Source: Phytoactinopolyspora alkaliphila (GTDB taxonomy: Bacteria > Actinomycetota > Actinomycetes > Jiangellales > Jiangellaceae). Taken from it: a stretch of 64,000 bases of DNA. A program made the translations under genes and the position numbers. Positions within the stretch are counted from its first letter, which is position 1. Each line of letters starts with the position of its first letter. This document shows positions 63,459-64,000 of the stretch, piece after piece. Location of the stretch: contig NZ_JAAGOB010000002.1 in assembly GCF_010550695.1 (NCBI RefSeq), positions 372,001 to 436,000 of the forward strand. Reading direction: 5' to 3'. The notes beneath the pieces were generated by a model that worked only from the letters and a program-made list of their open reading frames with translations, did no database searches and had not been told where the DNA came from.

Positions 63459-63502
63459 AGTTTCACGGTAGACAGTGTCCCGCACCACGTCAAGGAGGAT
63501 CG

Positions 63503-64000
63503 ATGCCGTCCACGGCGCCCGCGCACATCTCCGCCTCCCCCTCGGTAGAGGGCGCGGCCGGATCCAAGACCCTGGACAACGGGATCCGGATCCTCAGCGC
63601 TCTCGCGCGGCATCCGCACGGGCTGACCACCACCCAGCTGGCCCACGAGACAGCGCTGCATCGCACCGGCGTCTATCGGCTGCTTGGCACACTGACCCGG
63701 CGCGGCCTCGTGACCCAGCGCGCGGATACCCGGTACCAGCTGGGGCTGACCATGATCGAGCTGGCCGGAGCCGTCCGCCCCGACCTGCGCGCCACTGCGC
63801 AGGTCCCGTTGCGGGACCTGGCCGAAGCCGCCGCCGCCACGGCGTTCCTGTCCGTGCTGGACGGCGACGAGGTCGTCAGTGCGCTGGTCGTGGAGCCCCT
63901 GCACGCCGACGCGCACGTGGCCTACCGGATCGGCACCCGGCACCCGGCTACGGTCGGGTCCGCCGGGCTCGCCATCCTCAGCGCCCGCGCGGCCGTCACC
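63503..64000 (+). CDS. IclR-family transcriptional regulator, partial at the window edge
   Basis: 166 codons without a stop, so the gene continues past the window. The N-terminal winged helix (KTLDNGIRILSALARHPHGL, HETALHRTGVYRLLGTLTRR) is joined to the start of an IclR effector domain (TAFLSVLDGDEVVSALVVEP). AAGGAGG precedes ATG 63503. It is divergent from hmgA and most likely controls it in response to homogentisate or a related aromatic acid (inference). Confidence 0.9.
   Translation, partial: MPSTAPAHISASPSVEGAAGSKTLDNGIRILSALARHPHGLTTTQLAHETALHRTGVYRLLGTLTRRGLVTQRADTRYQLGLTMIELAGAVRPDLRATAQVPLRDLAEAAAATAFLSVLDGDEVVSALVVEPLHADAHVAYRIGTRHPATVGSAGLAILSARAAVT

Overview
The window is GC-rich throughout, starts many genes with GTG, has few operator-like AT-rich islets, and carries an actinobacterial marker block (galU, a moeA/glp paralogue, moaC, mog/moaB, rimJ-like acetyltransferase, a SepX/GlpR-type membrane protein, mscL, FmdB). 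It comes from a high-GC actinomycete chromosome. A Jiangellaceae-like or related soil actinomycete fits, but that is inference; no rRNA or other taxonomic marker is present.

Layout. 1-6.0 kb: end of a sugar-binding protein, two permeases, a GH95 fucosidase-like enzyme and a GH1 beta-glycosidase, closed by a hairpin. 6.1-13.3 kb: small regulatory units (two HxlR regulators, each with a palindromic operator and a divergent hydrolase or transporter; a HEAT protein next to a MerR-HEAT fusion; a GAF-ANTAR protein). 13.2-16.0 kb: short-chain dehydrogenase, epimerase and ECF41-type sigma factor. 16.4-17.0 kb: a toxin-antitoxin-like pair under a perfect hairpin. 17.2-23.8 kb: a second sugar ABC operon, a TetR regulator, an esterase and trehalose synthase, tied together by three copies of one 20-bp operator. 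23.8-29.2 kb: a decayed island at a tRNA-Ala gene, with a broken integrase, a duplicated tRNA 3' end, a lipoprotein, an excisionase-like HTH protein, an AbiE toxin-antitoxin pair with a frameshifted toxin, a GNAT protein and a broken PhyH-family gene.

29.3-44.6 kb: mostly conserved chromosomal genes: sepX-like, rimJ-like, mog/moaB, moaC, moeA/glp, galU, formyl-THF cyclo-ligase, penicillin acylase, a SatD-like regulator with a membrane partner, FmdB, an SAF-domain protein, mscL, an AlkZ-like winged-helix protein, epoxide hydrolase and a WYL regulator. An 86-bp near-perfect hairpin occurs twice here, at 38,968 and 44,576. 44.6-54 kb: a giant helicase-nuclease with altered ATPase motifs, tRNA-Arg, a cNMP-type sensor kinase overlapping a response regulator fused to a thioredoxin-reductase-like flavoprotein, and a SAM methyltransferase. 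54-64 kb: a frameshifted SARP/AfsR-type regulator, a TetR-epimerase pair, an unknown coiled-coil protein, GNAT, NUDIX, homogentisate dioxygenase and the start of a divergent IclR regulator.

Three otherwise intact genes (MFS transporter, AbiEii toxin, SARP) each need one base change to read through. They are either real decay or sequencing errors.
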